From positions 1 to 63,409 of the forward strand of contig CANIUQ010000009.1 of assembly GCA_947470855.1 (NCBI GenBank): DNA of 63,409 nt, written 5' to 3'. The DNA comes from Opitutia bacterium (GTDB lineage: Bacteria; Verrucomicrobiota; Verrucomicrobiia; Opitutales; UBA953). This document shows, piece by piece, positions 1 to 9,238 of the stretch (position 1 is the first letter of the stretch; every line of letters begins with the position of its first letter). The position numbers and the translations under genes were made by a program. The notes under the pieces are model-generated. The model had not been told where the DNA came from and did no database searches. It saw nothing but the letters and a program-made list of their open reading frames with translations.

Positions 1-103
1 GAAGCACAACAAAAAACCACCACAAAAGCCCTGCCGCCGACCCCCATGTGCCAGGAGCTTTAAGTTTTCCCAACGGACCGAGAGTAGCAATCGAGACAAT
101 CAT
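1..103 (-). CDS. pgpA: Phosphatidylglycerophosphatase A, N-terminal fragment cut by window edge
   Basis: Only the first 34 codons lie in the window. The minus strand opens with ATG at 101-103, overlapping the pgsA stop as ATGA, and reads MIVSIATLGPLGKLKAPGTW and onward. The KAPGTWGS motif is the hallmark of the PgpA family N-terminus. PgpA dephosphorylates phosphatidylglycerophosphate, the direct product of PgsA, to give phosphatidylglycerol, so the overlap with pgsA fits a two-step operon. A hydrophobic stretch (LLWWFFVVL) begins just before the edge, as expected for the first membrane helix. The rest of the gene lies outside the window. Identity rests on one motif plus context. Confidence 0.8.
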   Translation of the reverse strand, partial: MIVSIATLGPLGKLKAPGTWGSAAGLLWWFFVVL

Positions 104-750
104 TCGGATTCAGAAAGACCGGGAAGATGACGACGGTGACGAATGAAATAACTCAAACCCGAAACAACCGTGAGAATAACCGATAACCAAAAAATTCCGG
201 TAATGATTACCTCCCATCGTTGATGCCAAACTGCGGAAAGCTTCCAGTGGGTTTCGTAGGCTCGGAGCCCAATCAAATGTCCAATCGCTAAAATCTGGAG
301 AAATGTTTTTATTTTTCCTAATCGTTCGGCTTCAAGAACTTGCCCTTTAGCCGCTGCAACTAAGCGCAGTCCCGTAATCAAAAACTCGCGCATCAAAATT
401 AAAATCACGCCGAAGGCTGAAATTAAAACTGCCCAGTGATTGGTCACGGTAGCCACTCCAGCGTCATCCCACTTTTGAACCGGAAGACAATCGATAGCCA
501 TCAAAGCGACCAATAATCCGAGGATAAAAATTTTGTCCACCAAGGCATCCATCAATCGACCAAAATCAGACACTGCTCCCAGTTTGCGGGCTATCCACCC
601 ATCAAAAATATCAGTCAATGCAGCGAAAATAAACAGAGCCAAAGCCGCGCTTGCCCAAACCCCCGCCCAAGAGGTCCAAAGGGCGATGACAAAGACAGCT
701 GGGAGACGCAGAGCCGTCAAAAGATTGGGGATATGTTTAAAACTTTGCAT
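100..750 (-). CDS. pgsA: CDP-diacylglycerol--glycerol-3-phosphate 3-phosphatidyltransferase
   Basis: This inner-membrane enzyme makes phosphatidylglycerophosphate from CDP-diacylglycerol and glycerol-3-phosphate, the committed step to phosphatidylglycerol. The product is 216 aa, close to the usual 180-220. The CDP-alcohol phosphatidyltransferase signature DxxDGxxAR...GxxxDxxxD is intact (DIFDGWIAR ... DFGRLMDALVD, about residues 50-75). Several hydrophobic helices surround it. The frame stays open another 102 codons upstream, but that part lies antisense to coaD and has no membrane character. I therefore start at ATG 750, where the sequence begins MQSFKHIPNLLTALRL, typical of the family. It overlaps pgpA downstream by ATGA and is divergent from coaD, with 54 bp between starts. 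Confidence 0.93.
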   Translation of the reverse strand: MQSFKHIPNLLTALRLPAVFVIALWTSWAGVWASAALALFIFAALTDIFDGWIARKLGAVSDFGRLMDALVDKIFILGLLVALMAIDCLPVQKWDDAGVATVTNHWAVLISAFGVILILMREFLITGLRLVAAAKGQVLEAERLGKIKTFLQILAIGHLIGLRAYETHWKLSAVWHQRWEVIITGIFWLSVILTVVSGLSYFIRHRRHLPGLSESE

Positions 751-804
751 GCGGGCTTGCCGTGATAGTGTTCTAGGACGAAAGTGAGTCGCAACAGGAA
801 AACC

Positions 805-1296
805 ATGGCCCGCAAGCAAAGCATCGCTGTTTACCCCGGCACCTTCGACCCCATCACCTTGGGACACATCGATGTTCTCCGTCGTGCCTCTCGACTTTTT
901 GACCGTGTCATCGTTGCCGTCGCCCCGAGCGATGCCAAAAACCCTTGGTTTTCCATAGCCGAACGTGTCGCGATGGCTCGTGAAGCCACGCGGGGTATGA
1001 GCAAAGTAAAGGTCGCCGTTCTCGAAGGACTCACGGTCGAATTCGCCCGCAAACATTGTGCTGTAGCGATTATTCGTGGCTTAAGAAAATTTAGTGACTT
1101 CGAATTCGAATTTGATTTGGCACATGCCAATCGGTTGATGGACCCCCAAATCGAAACGGTCGTCCTTATGCCCAGTCAGGATCAGTTTGTAACCTCTTCC
1201 TCTTTTGTTAAGGACATTGCCCGACACAAACTCAGCCAAGCGGCCGCCTTTGTACCTCGTTGCGTCCTGCCAAAACTGAAAAAACGGCTCAGATAA
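805..1296 (+). CDS. coaD: Phosphopantetheine adenylyltransferase
   Basis: CoaD transfers AMP from ATP to 4'-phosphopantetheine to give dephospho-CoA, the penultimate step of CoA synthesis in the cytoplasm. The product is 163 aa, the normal size. The nucleotidyltransferase motif PGTFDPITLGHIDV (T/HxGH) is at the N-terminus. IIRGLRKFSDFEFE and a VTSSSFVKDIA segment near the C-terminus are also family landmarks. I choose ATG 805 because it sits directly before MARKQSIAVYPGTFDP and has an AGGA-like ribosome site about 5 bp upstream, one of the few in this window. An in-frame GTG at 784 would add seven residues. The gene is divergent from pgsA. Confidence 0.95.
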   Translation: MARKQSIAVYPGTFDPITLGHIDVLRRASRLFDRVIVAVAPSDAKNPWFSIAERVAMAREATRGMSKVKVAVLEGLTVEFARKHCAVAIIRGLRKFSDFEFEFDLAHANRLMDPQIETVVLMPSQDQFVTSSSFVKDIARHKLSQAAAFVPRCVLPKLKKRLR

Positions 1297-1412
1297 GGCC
1301 TAAATCGGGGTTTGCCTCCGCTGTTGACCGTTGGAGTTTGTTCCCTTTGCTCCACCTTTCCCCCTGAACGCCCTGTTCGGGGTATATCAAAAACTTTCTA
1401 AATAAAGCATCC

Positions 1413-2720
1413 ATGGAAATTAAAATTCAAGTCACCAACCCTACTCGTCGCAGTGTCACAATCACTATCCCTGCAGCGAGTGCCCTCTCCACAGAAAAAG
1501 AGGTCATTAAAGATTTCATGAGCAAAGCCAGCCTTCCCGGCTTCCGCCCTGGCAAAGCTCCCGAATCGATTGTCCGCCAAAAATATGGCAAAGACATCAC
1601 AGAAGAAGTTAACCAACGCCTTCTCTCTCAAGGCTATGAGCGCATCCGCGAGGAAAAAGGTCTCACCATTTACACCCTCGCTGACGTGAAAAAAGACGAT
1701 GCCTCTAAAGGTAGCGACATCGTCATCCACTACGAAGTTGATGTTCTTCCAGAATTCAAGACACCCGATTGGAAAAAAGTTAAAATTGCGATTGAACCTG
1801 TCACGGTTACCGATGCCGACGTAGAAGAACACTTGAAAAAAATTCTCCAACAACGCGCTCGCTTTGAAAAAACCGAGTCCGCTGCCACTGCGGGTGACTA
1901 CGTACGCCTTGGATACACGGGCACCATCGATGGTAAAGACGTAAAAGAATTTGACGCCGAAGCTGGTCATTTGGCTGGAGCAGAGTCCACCTGGGAAGAA
2001 GCGGGTTCGACTAATGAAATCGTGGCTATTCCTGCTATCTCCCAAGCCGTTGTCGGCCTAAAAGCTGGCGACACCGCTAAGACTGAATTCACCGTCCCTG
2101 CTGACCACGCACGCGAAGTCTTACGAGGTAAGAAAATTCAGTATACTTTAACCGTTGCCGAAGTTCGTCGCAAAGAACTGCCCGCTCTGAATGATGAATT
2201 TTTCAAGTCGGTGGGAGTGAAAGACGAAGCTGATTTACGCGATCAACTCCGTAAAGGTATCGAAGGCACCAAGCGACAAGCTGCTGAAACCGCTCGTCGC
2301 GAAAAAGCCGTGGAAGCACTCGTGGCAGGATTGGAACTACCTCTTCCACCCTCAGCCGTTGATACCGTCGCTCGCGACCTTTTCATCCAGTATGCCCAAA
2401 TGCGTATGCGCAACGGTATGCAACCGAACGAACTCGAATCCAAACGCGAAGAAATTGTAACCGAGGCGCGTAAGGCCGCCGAAGTGCGCGTCCGTGCTCA
2501 AGTCGTACTCTCCAAGATTGCTGAAGAAGAAAAGGTCGACCTCAGCCAAGAAGAATTCACTCGAGCCATTATTAATACAGCCTACGCCGAGAAAACTCCC
2601 CCTGAAAAGATTGCCAAAGATCGTCAACGCATCGCCGCTATCCGTCGCGATGCGATTCTGAATAAGGCCCTCGACCTCGTTTTAGCCGATGAAAAGGCGG
2701 AAACGGTTGAGAAAGTTTAG
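1413..2720 (+). CDS. tig: Trigger factor (ribosome-associated chaperone / prolyl isomerase)
   Basis: Trigger factor binds at the ribosome exit tunnel and shields nascent chains. The 435-aa product has the standard three-part layout. The N-terminal ribosome-binding domain contains the exposed loop GFRPGKAP (about residues 43-50). A central FKBP-type domain follows (about 155-245; DYVRLGYTGTIDGK). The C-terminal half is a charged helical chaperone domain. The start ATG has no Shine-Dalgarno sequence. It begins a co-directional run with clpP (32 bp gap) and clpX, the classic tig-clpP-clpX order in many bacteria, linking folding with proteolysis. Confidence 0.96.
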   Translation: MEIKIQVTNPTRRSVTITIPAASALSTEKEVIKDFMSKASLPGFRPGKAPESIVRQKYGKDITEEVNQRLLSQGYERIREEKGLTIYTLADVKKDDASKGSDIVIHYEVDVLPEFKTPDWKKVKIAIEPVTVTDADVEEHLKKILQQRARFEKTESAATAGDYVRLGYTGTIDGKDVKEFDAEAGHLAGAESTWEEAGSTNEIVAIPAISQAVVGLKAGDTAKTEFTVPADHAREVLRGKKIQYTLTVAEVRRKELPALNDEFFKSVGVKDEADLRDQLRKGIEGTKRQAAETARREKAVEALVAGLELPLPPSAVDTVARDLFIQYAQMRMRNGMQPNELESKREEIVTEARKAAEVRVRAQVVLSKIAEEEKVDLSQEEFTRAIINTAYAEKTPPEKIAKDRQRIAAIRRDAILNKALDLVLADEKAETVEKV

Positions 2721-2734
2721 TTTTCTCCTAAACT
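2707..2734 (+). promoter_or_regulatory. Candidate promoter for clpP
   Basis: TTGAGA (2707-2712) and TAAACT (2729-2734) are separated by 16 bp and overlap the end of tig. The predicted start of transcription would leave a leader of roughly 12 nt before clpP. The same 16-bp spacing recurs at other promoter candidates in this window. This is a consensus match by eye only. Confidence 0.35.
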
Positions 2735-2752
2735 AGGCAAAACACACCTCCC

Positions 2753-3349
<597 letters not shown>

Positions 3350-3354
3350 TTTTT

Positions 3355-4659
3355 ATGTCGGGAACTCAAGCCGAGTCCTGCTCGTTTTGCGGCAAACCCG
3401 CCTCCCAAGTCGGCAAACTCATTGCAGGCCCAGAGGGTGTGGGCATTTGCGATGTGTGCGTTTCTACCTGTGGACGATTAATCGAACGCGAGAACAAAAA
3501 GACTCAATCTACCAAGAGCGAAACAGCCACCTCCAAGGCTCCGCTCTCCCCTGTTAAGCTCGTGACTCCAGCACAGTTGCGTGCAGAGTTAGACGCCTAT
3601 GTCATTGGCCAAGACCACGCCAAAAAAGTTCTCTCGGTTGCAGTCCACAATCACTACAAACGCCTGAACGATCGATTGCAAAAATCATCTTCGGAAAATA
3701 AAGGTGAACTTGCCGAAGTCGAATTAGACAAAAGTAACGTGCTTTTGATTGGACCCACGGGTACAGGAAAAACACTTTTAGCCAAAACTTTGGCTCGCAT
3801 GCTCGATGTGCCATTCGCCATCGCGGATGCCACAACGTTAACGGAAGCAGGTTACGTTGGTGACGATGTTGAAACTGTCATTTTACGCCTACTCCAAGCA
3901 GCAGATATGGATGTTGAACGGGCGCAACGTGGCATCATTTTTATCGATGAAATTGATAAAATTGGTCGAAAGTCCGACTCCGCGTCTATCACTCGTGATG
4001 TTTCCGGTGAAGGTGTTCAACAAGCCCTCCTGAAACTTCTCGAAGGAACCATTTGCAATGTTCCTCCGGCTGGGGGCCGCAAGCACCCCGAGCAACAATG
4101 CATTCGTGTCGACACGAGCGACATCCTCTTCATCGCTGGGGGTGCGTTTGTGGGGCTCGACCGCATGATTGCTCGTCGCACGGGAACTAAATCCCTCGGC
4201 TTTGTGCAAGGCGGAGACATTTCACCTAACCTATCCGCCGAACAAGTTCTCGCCGGCCTACAACCCGAAGATCTTTTCTCCTTCGGCATGATTCCTGAGT
4301 TTGTTGGACGACTTCCTGTTATCTCTGTTCTCGAGCCTCTAAATCGTGAAGCACTAGTGCGTATTTTAACCGAACCACGCAACGCACCCACAAAACAATA
4401 CCGCAAACTTTTTGCTCTTTCTGGAATGTCCTTGGAGTTTACCTCCGATTCACTGAACGCCGTAGCCGATCGAGCCTTAGAACTAGGCACGGGTGCACGT
4501 GGCTTGCGCTCTGTTCTCGAAGGAGTCCTCTTGGAGACAATGTATCATTTACCCGAAGCCACTCCAGGCTCGACCTTTACCGTAACGGCTGAAGCGATTC
4601 GCGGGCAGAAACCCGTAAGCCTCTCCGCCCCCGACGAAAAAAATAAAAAACGCGCATGA
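3355..4659 (+). CDS. clpX: ATP-dependent Clp protease ATP-binding subunit ClpX
   Basis: ClpX is the AAA+ unfoldase partner of ClpP. The 434-aa product starts with a zinc-binding domain whose four cysteines are Cys9, Cys12, Cys32 and Cys35. The Walker A motif GPTGTGKT is near residues 133-140 and Walker [11 protein letters not shown] near 200. The sensor and arginine region is intact, and the C-terminal domain contains [16 protein letters not shown], as in all ClpX. The start lies 5 bp after clpP and the stop overlaps hisA by ATGA, so the two are probably translationally coupled. Confidence 0.97.
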   Translation: MSGTQAESCSFCGKPASQVGKLIAGPEGVGICDVCVSTCGRLIERENKKTQSTKSETATSKAPLSPVKLVTPAQLRAELDAYVIGQDHAKKVLSVAVHNHYKRLNDRLQKSSSENKGELAEVELDKSNVLLIGPTGTGKTLLAKTLARMLDVPFAIADATTLTEAGYVGDDVETVILRLLQAADMDVERAQRGIIFIDEIDKIGRKSDSASITRDVSGEGVQQALLKLLEGTICNVPPAGGRKHPEQQCIRVDTSDILFIAGGAFVGLDRMIARRTGTKSLGFVQGGDISPNLSAEQVLAGLQPEDLFSFGMIPEFVGRLPVISVLEPLNREALVRILTEPRNAPTKQYRKLFALSGMSLEFTSDSLNAVADRALELGTGARGLRSVLEGVLLETMYHLPEATPGSTFTVTAEAIRGQKPVSLSAPDEKNKKRA

Positions 4660-5390
4660 GTCTGACTGTTTATCCTGCCATCGATATACGTGGAGGGCGT
4701 TGCGTTCGCCTCAGCCAAGGACGCGATGACGCACGTACTCATTATTACGAAGATCCTGTTGAGCCCGCGAAGCAATTTACTCAGGCAGGAGCAGAATGGA
4801 TTCACGTAGTAGACCTTGATGGTGCCTTCGGTGGTGCTCCACTTAATTTAGGCATACTTAAACGCATTGCTAGCCTCGGGCCCAAAGTACAATTCGGTGG
4901 TGGCATGCGCGATCGTGCTTTAGCAGAATCAGCTTTTGCTGCGGGTGCACAACGTGTCGTGATTGGCACCCGAGCCGCCACAGACCCCGCCTTTTTACGC
5001 GAGATGGCACAAGCCCATGGAGCTAAACTCGCTGTGGGTATTGATGCGAAAGATGGCCTCGTCGCCGTGAAAGGCTGGACGGCTGTTACTGGTCTCAAGG
5101 CAACAGACTTTGCGAAAGAAGTTGGCGAACTTGGTATCTCAACCGTCATCTACACCGATATCGCAACCGATGGCATGCTAACAGGGCCAAATTGGAAATC
5201 TCTAGAAACACTTTTACGTGTATGCCCCTGTGGTGTCATTGCCTCAGGAGGTGTCGCGAGCACTGACGACGTCGCTAAACTTGCACAACTTGCCCGAGCC
5301 TACCCGAACCTTGTTGGTACTATCGTCGGCAAAGCTCTTTATGAGGGACGAACAACGGTCGGTGATTTACTGCAAGCCTCACGCAGCTAA
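4656..5390 (+). CDS. hisA: ProFAR isomerase (histidine biosynthesis)
   Basis: HisA converts the ProFAR intermediate to PRFAR by an Amadori rearrangement in histidine synthesis. The 244-aa TIM barrel has the first catalytic aspartate in YPAIDIRGG, a phosphate-binding FGGGMRD, and the second catalytic aspartate in [14 protein letters not shown]. These features favour HisA over its paralogue HisF. Its ATG overlaps the clpX stop, so a histidine gene is embedded at the end of a proteostasis operon instead of in a his cluster. hisD follows one gene downstream, so the two his genes may share a transcript. Confidence 0.95.
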   Translation: MSLTVYPAIDIRGGRCVRLSQGRDDARTHYYEDPVEPAKQFTQAGAEWIHVVDLDGAFGGAPLNLGILKRIASLGPKVQFGGGMRDRALAESAFAAGAQRVVIGTRAATDPAFLREMAQAHGAKLAVGIDAKDGLVAVKGWTAVTGLKATDFAKEVGELGISTVIYTDIATDGMLTGPNWKSLETLLRVCPCGVIASGGVASTDDVAKLAQLARAYPNLVGTIVGKALYEGRTTVGDLLQASRS

Positions 5391-5486
5391 ATAGCTCGTT
5401 TATTCCTTATCTTTATTGGCCTGAGTTATACCTCAGCCATTCCTGTGCTTGCAAAAAACCACCCCCTAGGCAGATTCTACACTCTT

Positions 5487-6230
5487 ATGGCACACCTCCG
5501 CCTTATGCTCATTGCCTTGGCTTTATGGCTCGTTCCCCAAGCCAGCCAAGCCGCTGATTTAAGCGCTCGAGAAATCATCGAGAAGGCTCGTGCCGCAATC
5601 GCCAAAGATCCCCAAGCTCTTAACAAAATTAAGGGCGTAAGGTATGAATTGCGCTTTACTGACCCCGAAAAAAAACCTCTCGGACTAACGATTCTCGATG
5701 AAGTGGGCGTTTCGCGCCGCCAAGTGGACTATAATACAGATTATACTTTAGAAAATATCACCGCAAGCAACGGCCTCGAAGGTTGGGCCGCTCGGCGTAA
5801 TCTGACCAACGGACAAGGTGAAAGTAAAATTATCGGGTTTGCTCAGGTTGCTCGTATGCGCGAGATGACCACCGATGAACTAAGTTTCTTTGCTGCGCCC
5901 GCCAAGGAAATCGGAAGCGTGAAGTTAATCGGCAAAGACAAGGTTAATGAACAAAATGTGTATGCCCTCGAGTATCGCTACAAGAACGGCTTCGCCGTGA
6001 CGCGCTTCTTTAACACAGAAAACTTTAAGTTGGTCGCCTACGATCAGAAAACCGAAGCTGGACAACAACAGCGTCAAAAAGTAGAAGAATTTACCACCGA
6101 GGGTGAGGTTACGTTCGTCAAACGCGAAAAAGTATTTATCGACGGCAAGCACCTACTCAACGTGACATACGAAAAAATCACCCTTAACCCCAGCGTGAGC
6201 GAGGATATCTTCGCTTTCCCCGTTCGTTAA
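5487..6230 (+). CDS. Secreted LolA-like fold protein of unknown role
   Basis: The 247-aa product from ATG 5487 begins with a clear Sec signal peptide (MAHLRLMLIALALW...SQAAD, cleavage after SQA). An upstream start at 5445 would add 14 residues before the signal, so I reject it. The mature part alternates short beta strands (LGLTILDEVG, YALEYRYKNGFAVTRFF) in the manner of LolA/LolB-like outer-membrane lipoprotein-sorting proteins. I see no diagnostic catalytic motif. The N-terminal motif LSAREIIEKARAAIAKD resembles secreted LolA-like proteins of Verrucomicrobia and Planctomycetes, from memory. It sits between hisA and hisD, ending 4 bp before hisD. Confidence 0.6.
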   Translation: MAHLRLMLIALALWLVPQASQAADLSAREIIEKARAAIAKDPQALNKIKGVRYELRFTDPEKKPLGLTILDEVGVSRRQVDYNTDYTLENITASNGLEGWAARRNLTNGQGESKIIGFAQVARMREMTTDELSFFAAPAKEIGSVKLIGKDKVNEQNVYALEYRYKNGFAVTRFFNTENFKLVAYDQKTEAGQQQRQKVEEFTTEGEVTFVKREKVFIDGKHLLNVTYEKITLNPSVSEDIFAFPVR

Positions 6231-6234
6231 GACC

Positions 6235-7533
6235 ATGCCAGTACTTCGGGCCAGCGACAAAGACTTCCCCGCCAAACTTCGCGCCTTTGTGGGCAATGGC
6301 GAAGCGGCTGCAGAAATCCGCCAAGCGGTCAGTGCAATTATTGACGATGTTCGTACCCGCGGTGATGTAGCGGTGCTTTATCACACCGCTCGCTTTGATC
6401 ACGCTAAGCTAAACATTCGGCAATTACGCATCTCCGCTGAACAGTTACAAAAAGCGGCTGACCAATGTGCGCCTGAAAAAAAACAGGCCATGCAAGAGGC
6501 CATTCGCTGTATCGAAGATTTTCATCGCAAAACTTTACCTAAAAACTGGAAAGCCAAGAACCCCCACGGCGCCCTCGTCGGAGAGCGTTACCATGCGATT
6601 CAGCGTTGCGGACTCTACATACCCGGCGGGCAAGTTCCCCTTGTCTCCACGGTTTTAATGACAGCAATTCCAGCGAAGGTAGCAGGTGTTCCTGAAATCT
6701 GTGCCTGCACTCCCCCTAACGCTGAAGGAAAAATTAATCCCGATATCCTAGCTGCTCTGCATTTTTGTGGCGTCAAAGAAGTTTATGCAGTCGGTGGCGT
6801 ACAAGCTATTGCGGCGATGGCTGTTGGCACAGGTTGCATTCCCGCAGTCGATAAAGTTTTTGGTCCAGGCAACGCCTACGTAACTGAAGCAAAGCGACAA
6901 CTTTTTGGTTTAGTAGGCGTCGATCTTCTCCCTGGCCCCAGTGAAGTGATGATTATCGCCGATCGCTCAGCCAAGCCTGCTTGGGTCGCTGCCGATCTCT
7001 GCGCTCAGGCCGAACACGGTAGCGGAAAAGAAAAACTTTATTTGGTCTGCGATAGTGAAGCCCTCGCCGAACGTTACTTATCTGAAGCTCGAACCCAATC
7101 GAACAACCTCAAACACGGAGAAAAAATTCGTAAAGCAATCGAGGCGATGACTTGCGTGGTTGTGGTCGATCAAATTGAGGACGCCGTCCGCGTTGCCAAC
7201 CTAGTAGCACCCGAGCACCTCGAGTTAATGGTCGCTGCGGGAAAACAAAAAAAGATTTCTGAAGGAATTACCACCGCAGGCGCCTTACTTCTCGGCCATG
7301 AGACCCCGACTGTCTTGGGCGATTTTACTGCCGGCCCTAGCCACACTCTACCCACGGGAGGAACGGGTCGATTTTTCAGCGGATTACGCGTTGCTGACTT
7401 CTTACGTCGGACCAGCTTTGCTCGCTACGACAAAGCCTCTTTGAAAAAAGCCGAAGCCGTGGTGGAAGCTTTCGCTAAAATGGAAAGCCTCGATGCCCAC
7501 GGTCAGTCCCTCAAAGTCCGATTAAAATCCTAA
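6235..7533 (+). CDS. hisD: Histidinol dehydrogenase
   Basis: HisD oxidises L-histidinol to L-histidine in two NAD-dependent steps. The 432-aa product matches the normal size. Visible landmarks are YIPGG, FGPGNAYVTEAK, the zinc-site region CAQAEHGSGKE (about 255-265), LGDFTAGPSHTLPTGGT, and the C-terminal histidine in DAHGQSLKVR. The zinc-ligand Gln, His, Asp and His positions therefore all appear conserved. It starts 4 bp after the LolA-like gene without a Shine-Dalgarno sequence. It ends 1 bp short of the convergent hisN stop. Confidence 0.96.
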   Translation: MPVLRASDKDFPAKLRAFVGNGEAAAEIRQAVSAIIDDVRTRGDVAVLYHTARFDHAKLNIRQLRISAEQLQKAADQCAPEKKQAMQEAIRCIEDFHRKTLPKNWKAKNPHGALVGERYHAIQRCGLYIPGGQVPLVSTVLMTAIPAKVAGVPEICACTPPNAEGKINPDILAALHFCGVKEVYAVGGVQAIAAMAVGTGCIPAVDKVFGPGNAYVTEAKRQLFGLVGVDLLPGPSEVMIIADRSAKPAWVAADLCAQAEHGSGKEKLYLVCDSEALAERYLSEARTQSNNLKHGEKIRKAIEAMTCVVVVDQIEDAVRVANLVAPEHLELMVAAGKQKKISEGITTAGALLLGHETPTVLGDFTAGPSHTLPTGGTGRFFSGLRVADFLRRTSFARYDKASLKKAEAVVEAFAKMESLDAHGQSLKVRLKS

Positions 7534-7534
7534 A

Positions 7535-8326
7535 TTAAACGCCGAGCGTTTGCAGTACAGCGGCGTGCAACTGTGGAGCAGCGGCTATCACATTGCCCGC
7601 GGATAAAGCGTCTCCGCCCTGCCAACTCGTCACCTTCGCTCCGGCTCCTTTTAATAGGGGGAGTATCGGAATGATGTCCCAAGGATTCATCACGGGGTCG
7701 ACGACAACTTGGGCGCGCCCCGTGGCCACCAGTAAATAACCGTAACCATCTCCCCACGTACGAGTGTGGGCAACGGCATCAGCCAATCGCGTCCAGTGAG
7801 CTTGAGGTTGGTAGCGACGAATATGATCAAAGTCTGAACCAACAATAACGGCCTGATTTAAAGGAACCTCTTTAGCGTGCACTATTTTCCCATTAAATTT
7901 AGTCACCATTCCATCGCCAACAACACGTTCACGCAATACTGGTTGATCAATCAACCCTAAGCTCGGCTGCCCTTGATAACGTAAACCAATCAAAGTAGTA
8001 TAAAGAGGAACGCGCGAAAGAAATGACTTTGTTCCATCAATCGGATCAAGCACCCAGCAATATTCAGCGTCCGCATTTTCTGCCCCAAACTCCTCACCTA
8101 AAATTCCGTGATGCGGGTAAGTCTTCTTAATTTTGGCCCGCATCAACGCCTCCGCTTCGCGGTCCGCAACTGTTACCGGCGTGCCGTCTGATTTGATTTC
8201 GATGGCTGTTTCGGACTGAGTATGTGCCTGCAAGAGTAGCGGCCGAACCTCATCCGCCAAAGCTTCGGCAAATCGGAGCAACTCGGCGCGTTGAAGTTCA
8301 GAAAGCATAGAGAAGGGGTAAGCCAT
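7535..8326 (-). CDS. hisN: Histidinol-phosphatase, inositol monophosphatase family
   Basis: This is a Mg-dependent phosphatase of the inositol monophosphatase superfamily, 263 aa. The metal-binding motifs are GEEFG (about residue 85) and DPIDGTKSF (about 101-109). The C-terminal block WGDGYGYLLVATGRA...DPVMNPWDIIPILPLLKGAGA matches the HisN subgroup that removes phosphate from L-histidinol phosphate. Convergence with hisD supports that assignment. A broader inositol-phosphatase activity cannot be excluded by sequence. The start is ATG 8326; a second in-frame ATG lies six codons later. Confidence 0.85.
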   Translation of the reverse strand: MAYPFSMLSELQRAELLRFAEALADEVRPLLLQAHTQSETAIEIKSDGTPVTVADREAEALMRAKIKKTYPHHGILGEEFGAENADAEYCWVLDPIDGTKSFLSRVPLYTTLIGLRYQGQPSLGLIDQPVLRERVVGDGMVTKFNGKIVHAKEVPLNQAVIVGSDFDHIRRYQPQAHWTRLADAVAHTRTWGDGYGYLLVATGRAQVVVDPVMNPWDIIPILPLLKGAGAKVTSWQGGDALSAGNVIAAAPQLHAAVLQTLGV

Positions 8327-8455
8327 TTAACGCCTTACTCCAAGCGAAATTGCTCGGAAAGATTGAGGGTTTTATGCGCAAGCGTTGGTGCGTCCTTGCG
8401 AAAAAGAGAACAATGACTTGCTCTCTTTGCTACGAGGTATCCCTTAAAAGTACCC

Positions 8456-9118
8456 ATGCGCAAGAAACTTACTACCTATCGCCACGCCGTATGGGATTGG
8501 AATGGAACTTTGCTAGATGACACCTGGCTTTGTTGCGAAGCATTGAATCAAATTTTAGCCGAAGAAAAACGCGCTTTACTCGATCCTCATCACTACCGGC
8601 AAATTTTTGAGTTTCCCGCAATCAAGGTTTACGAAAAACTTGGCTTCACAACCGACCAAGTAACCTTTGAGTCGCTCTCAGCTCGATTCATGTCTGCTTA
8701 CGAGATGAAGAAGGCTCACTGCCAACTCCATCATCAAGCGAAAGATTTACTCCAAAACCTTTCTCTTCACGGACTGACTCATTCGATTCTTTCTGCCTAC
8801 GAACATCAACTACTGCGCCAAACCTTGTCAGAGCATGGACTCGCAGACCTCTTTATTAAAACCTGCGGGAGTGGGGACATTTACGCTGGCAGTAAAGAGC
8901 ACCGGGCCAGAAATCACCTGCAAGACCTCTCTCTCCAGCCCGAAGAAGTCATTTATCTCGGGGATACGGCTCATGACTATGAAGCAGCCCAAGCCATGGG
9001 GGCCGACTGCATTCTCATCGCGCACGGCTATCAGCATCGCGATCGCCTTGAGGGCCTAGGGGCCCGGGTGGTCAATAATTTCAGCGAACTTCTGCAAGAA
9101 TTAACCGCGGGTAGGTAG
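8456..9118 (+). CDS. HAD-superfamily phosphatase, phosphoglycolate-phosphatase-like
   Basis: The 220-aa product has the four HAD motifs: WDWNGTLLDD (nucleophile Asp14), a serine in LSAYEHQ, a lysine in GSKEH, and GDTAHDYEAA. The helical cap lies between motifs I and II, as in subclass I phosphatases. The residue two after the nucleophile, usually Asp acting as general acid/base, is Asn16 here. The physiological substrate is unknown; phosphoglycolate or another small phosphate ester is a guess. The gene is divergent from hisN (129 bp between starts) and precedes acs. No Shine-Dalgarno is seen. Confidence 0.75.
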   Translation: MRKKLTTYRHAVWDWNGTLLDDTWLCCEALNQILAEEKRALLDPHHYRQIFEFPAIKVYEKLGFTTDQVTFESLSARFMSAYEMKKAHCQLHHQAKDLLQNLSLHGLTHSILSAYEHQLLRQTLSEHGLADLFIKTCGSGDIYAGSKEHRARNHLQDLSLQPEEVIYLGDTAHDYEAAQAMGADCILIAHGYQHRDRLEGLGARVVNNFSELLQELTAGR

Positions 9119-9185
9119 AAAATCGACCCCAAGGAAATAGGCCAAGAGGGTAAAAAGAAAAATTAGTGTCCAAGGCCACCCGTTT

Positions 9186-9213
9186 TTGTTGCCCTCGGCA
9201 GGGCAATTATGCT
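9186..9213 (+). promoter_or_regulatory. Candidate acs promoter with a palindrome in its spacer
   Basis: TTGTTG (9186-9191) and TATGCT (9208-9213) are 16 bp apart, upstream of acs. A perfect 7-bp inverted repeat, TTGCCCT-CGGC-AGGGCAA (9189-9206), occupies the space between the two boxes. In this position it could be a repressor or activator site. The palindrome is not followed by a T-run, so it is unlikely to be a terminator of the preceding gene. Confidence 0.4.
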
Positions 9214-9238
9214 CTGATGCTCGCCCCCAACATTCACC

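Noticed and set aside
751-1056. 102-codon N-terminal extension of pgsA
   Set aside because: It is antisense to conserved coaD sequence and lacks membrane or family character.
1361-1382. Inverted repeat CCCC-T-GAAC / GTTCGGGG between coaD and tig as a terminator
   Set aside because: The stem has a bulge and no T-run follows (TATATCAAAAAC).
1413-2045. Long minus-strand frame antisense to tig, and similar antisense frames across metH, metK and coxA
   Set aside because: They lie wholly within conserved genes, have no family resemblance, and reflect codon bias on the opposite strand.
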